Of a DNA stretch of 64,000 nt, positions 60,320 through 64,000 are shown in pieces. Within the stretch, counting starts at the first letter, position 1, and each line of letters opens with the position of its first letter. The DNA is from Triops longicaudatus (Eukaryota; Arthropoda; Branchiopoda; Notostraca; Triopsidae). The position numbers and the translations under genes were made by a program. The notes below the pieces were generated by a model, which searched no databases, was not told the origin of the DNA, and saw only the letters and a program-made list of their open reading frames with translations. Location: the NCBI GenBank assembly GCA_022885665.1, contig JAGQDJ010000060.1, positions 1 through 64,000 of the forward strand, written 5' to 3'.

Positions 60320-63181
60320 TTTATTTCGTCTGCATAGGGTCTTATCCTTTTTAGCTGTTTATGTCGAACATACTAATAAGATTGAACTTCGTTTGAAATT
60401 TTTACTGTTGGTGCGTAAGCTCGTCGTATTTATTTGTCCAATAAATAGTGGTACTGACTTCCATACATAGTAATGGGCAGTTGTACCAGAACTTATGGGT
60501 CGTAGAATTAAAATATTGTCATCTTCTTTTCATAAGATGTGAAGAATGTGTTAACTCTTAGTTATCCCACTATCTGTTCCTAGTTTTTCACGTGGAAAAA
60601 GGGTGGACAAAAAATCATCCGAAAAGGTCGCTTCGAAACAATGACTCTTCAACAAAAAGCTTTAATACTTTGCCTTAAACCAGAACAAAAAGTATCATTG
60701 TGCTTGGCTTGCACACTACAGACCATGTTCGTGAGCTAATCTGGCCCCGTTGGGGTGCAATTGATGTGTAACACGCAAAGAACATCACATTTTGCTCTTC
60801 TTGCACACCAGGGGCATTATATACGTCATTTAAAAACATGAAAAATTAAATGAAAATCTGTGTAATATCTCCAGTAACCTATAAAATGTGTACCAATAAT
60901 TAGAATAAAATTAAAAATTCATTTAAAGTACCCGTCTAAATTTATCTTAAAAATTACAGTACTATTTAAAGTATTTTCAAGAAGCTAAACGGGAAATAAT
61001 ATTACAACGGAAATAAATTCAGTACAAATGTTCCATCTTAAATTTTGTTCCGGAAACCGTAAATATCAAGGAATTTGAACGGCAAATGCTCACGTCGGTA
61101 TTAATTTCTCTCATAAGTAAAAATAAAAAAATGGAAAGTTTTGTTGCAGGAAATTCGGTTCAAAAACACATTTGGGGGCGGTTTACGGGCAATTGGTGGT
61201 AAGTTATGGGTTATGGTAAAGATATTTGGTAGTCCAGGGATGCGAGGTCCAATTACCGTTAATCAATTGGCCGTCTGTCATGGCTCGGCTAACTCGGTTT
61301 ATTTCCTGCTCGTACCGTGATTTCATCCCTCAACCTCGGTAGCCGTGATTGGCACCTCTGACTTGCACGTACCCGTACTAGAACCCAAGAATCCAGAGAA
61401 AGATAGAGGGACAGAGAGGACACAGTATTCCTGAAGATGTCGTCAAGTAACTCTTGGCGGGCCGCACAGCGTCGTCCCTATTGTCGACCGGAATATTGAT
61501 TAGAGAGTGTACCTCTTCAACTCATTGTTCTCTTTTTCGGATGTCTTAAGCTTTTTCGTGTGTATGTGTCTTTTCCAAGAGTATTTGTTAGTCCTTTTAG
61601 GCTAATGAAGATTTTTAGAAGAGAATAGGAAGAATATCATTTCCCATTGGCTAGAGGGCGCCCGTTGATTGGCATACTGCTGATGCGCGACTTCCAGATC
61701 TACACAGTTAACAAATCTTTTTGTCTCTTGTAGGTCACAAAAGCACAGTGTGCGTAGCATGTAGCATCGATTATAATCAGGGCAGTCAAAGTGTCCTCTC
61801 CAAAGTTAATTGGAACCCCAAAAACGCAAGTCTACTATGTAAAATTTGGCGAGCGTAAATTGACAGGTTTTGGGGAGGTGTGTGTGCGTGGCTTGTCGAT
61901 CATCTCGCGATTTCAACGTTCCTTTGTTGCAGAACACGGAGATGAATAAGTTATATGAAACTTGCATCTGAAGTTGTTAACATGTGGCACGATGGCTGGA
62001 AATGTCAATTTTGGCTACCGAGTTGATTTCAGTCATGAGTGAAACTACTCGATTGACATTTCGTTGTTAGAATAGTGCTATCCACAAGAACTAATTTTGG
62101 GTGCTTTCATGTATTTTGTAATTTCTATTCTTATTTGTTAAATAAGCAACAATAAAAAATGTGGAAAGGTATGGTGGTAAGAATTATTCTAGAAATAAAG
62201 CGCATTTTATTCGAGTTTAAGTTCAATGCTTTTGAATTTTTGGCCGAGAAATAGCAGACTTTCTCAACACCACCAAACTTAGATTTTTTTTACCGCCAAA
62301 AAGGGTTATTATCGGGTAACTTTGAACATATTGTGAGAAATAGAAGGTCATTAACAAAAGATTTAGTGATGGATAGAATTTCATAGAATACCGAAACCGA
62401 ATTTCTATTTTGTCATATTTCCAGGCAAAAAGAAGTTGAATGCAAGAGACTTTTTGGCACATTGAAAGTGTCTTCAAGTTTTCACTACCAAAAGACAACT
62501 ATGGTTAGTAAAAGGCCCCGTTTTTTTCAAGATACTAAATTGACCAGTCTTTTTGTCACTTAAATAAAAATGCAATCACAGCATTTCACCATGTCGTGTT
62601 CGATGTTCAAAGTTACCTATCAAATTCTGACAATTTTCTCTCATTATAGCTAAAGAATTTTTGGAGTGAGGCCTGTCGCGGTTGGGAAAGTCGGGACTTT
62701 CAGTGAATCCGAACTTTCATTACCAGGAAAAAATCCATGACAGACCAAGGATCCTTTTATTTCAGAAAGATAGAAGCGAAGATCCAAACTCCAAATGTGG
62801 TCTAAAATCCTACAAACGCATTTTTAGCTCGATTACGTATTGTAGCTATGGGAAATTGATCTCCAACTGCTCTAACTGTTTTTTTTTTTTTAAGAAATTT
62901 CGTCTCAATTGCACTTTGCGGATGTTGAGCGATTTAATTTCAAAATTATAATGGCTGCTAGACCTTTCAAGAGCCATGCACAATGAGCCCTTTTTGCAAG
63001 AAAGTGCGTAAGTTAATAACACTTTCTTTAGTTACCTGCTTAACGTAATTATCAGACTTTTTCAGAATTGTATAATTTAATATTAAATATTAAATTAATT
63101 TGTGGGAAAAGTCCAAATTTTTATAAAGTAGTTATGTGGTAAATTTCGACGAGGCAACGTGGGGCTGTACGCTATTTACGC
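60320..63181. other. Gene-poor stretch
   Basis: No supported gene. A very short ATG frame in CpG-richer sequence (about 61438-61500) is noted but is too short to call. The remainder is AT-rich with no element I recognise. Confidence 0.35.
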
Positions 63182-63214
63182 TGTGATACACCGCAGTGGC
63201 GCCAGTGTATCACA
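63182..63214. repeat. Perfect 10-bp inverted repeat, 13-bp loop
   Basis: TGTGATACAC (63182-63191) and GTGTATCACA (63205-63214) are exact inverted copies, with loop CGCAGTGGCGCCA. It may be the core of a small element or a hairpin. Confidence 0.8.
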
Positions 63215-64000
63215 CGCTATGCACTTTCGAAGGTTTTTAAAAGAATGTCGTGCAGTTAGCGTTTGGCTTATTTGTTTGCGCTGTTTTTTTTTGTAGTAAA
63301 ATGGATTTTATGGATCTGTTTTTGGCTATAAGTACTTTTCATTTTATGTTTACGTTTTTTTTATTCCGTTTTGGGAATTCATTAATAAAGTTTTTCTCAA
63401 GCAATCGGATTTTGGACCGCATTTTCAAAATGTCAATTTTGAAGAGATTCGGAAAAATTGCAATAAATAAAATGCGCGACGACTTTTGAAGTTACCTTCA
63501 CGCAAGTAATATAGAAAACACAGCTTGGAATCTACTGCGGAGGATTTTTTTCTTTATCACTTCTAAAACCTTTTTTTTTTGTTTTTGACAAAATAACATT
63601 GGTAGTCGAAATTTACACCACTTGCTTCTACTATAATGACCAGCAGTTCTGTCACCTCAATGAAATACAGTTAATAATCTTAACCTCCGTGTAAATTCGG
63701 TGTTTGTAGTTGCCCAGTCAAGTCCAACTTTTTCTCCGTGCTATTAAAAACACGGGTTTTTGGAGTTGGGCGCGTCGGGGTCGAGGAACACACGATTTGC
63801 GAAGAAAAACGCATGAAAACTCAATTAAAATACAACCCCTCCCTTCCAAGTTGAAAAATATGCGGAAAGACAAGACTAAAGTTAAAAGTTAAATAATAAT
63901 AAAAAATAAGTATGAAAAGTCGCTCTTGAGATTTCAGAATATTTTTTTGCCGAATGCTGCCATAATTGACGCTATAATACGCCTTATTCATGTACCTGGC
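63215..64000. other. AT-rich right end of window
   Basis: No supported gene. Long T runs and a few 60-80 codon frames without motifs are present. Confidence 0.35.

Overview
This window is nuclear DNA of an invertebrate animal. Spliceosomal introns run from under 60 bp to about 1.2 kb, coding exons are clearly richer in G+C than the AT-rich flanks, and short non-autonomous DNA transposons are common. The receptor gene resembles the protostome gar-2 / B-type muscarinic class, which favours an ecdysozoan, most likely an arthropod; the species cannot be named from this. One ambiguous base (N at 11445) beside a GT/G run shows that it is a draft assembly.

Layout. All confident genes lie in the first 17.5 kb and are on the minus strand. 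(1) 34-2002: the 5' two thirds of ribophorin II (RPN2, an oligosaccharyltransferase subunit), seven exons in consistent phase, running off the left edge. (2) 2979-9608: a complete PRPF39 (U1 snRNP-linked HAT-repeat splicing factor), rebuilt as 12 exons giving 766 residues, with a start codon split by an intron (A|TG). (3) 11623-11850: a short gene for a secreted peptide rich in Pro, Ser, Tyr and Ala, with a TATA box and a 10-residue internal repeat. (4) 14884-17521: the large last exon of a muscarinic-type acetylcholine GPCR with a third intracellular loop of about 485 residues; its true N-terminus is in an upstream exon that I could not place. The genes are independent: ER glycosylation, pre-mRNA splicing, a secreted peptide, and neurotransmission. 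They do not form a pathway.

17.5-64 kb is a gene-poor stretch, possibly the 5' intron or upstream region of the receptor gene. I found no convincing exon there. It holds MITE-like elements: hAT-type with exact 8-bp target duplications, and pogo/Tc1-type with TA duplications. It also holds several degenerate short-motif arrays: GGATGTAAGAGAC, AACCACGTATTTACC and TTTCTTC-AGTACTGG. Two weak promoter-like spots are noted at 25.35-25.48 kb and 46.2 kb.

The most notable single observation is an exact ER-stress response element (CCAAT-N9-CCACG) next to a palindromic CRE, 79-109 bp upstream of the RPN2 start codon. I did not find a clearly new biological system. The motif arrays and the structured block near 36.4 kb are the least explained parts.
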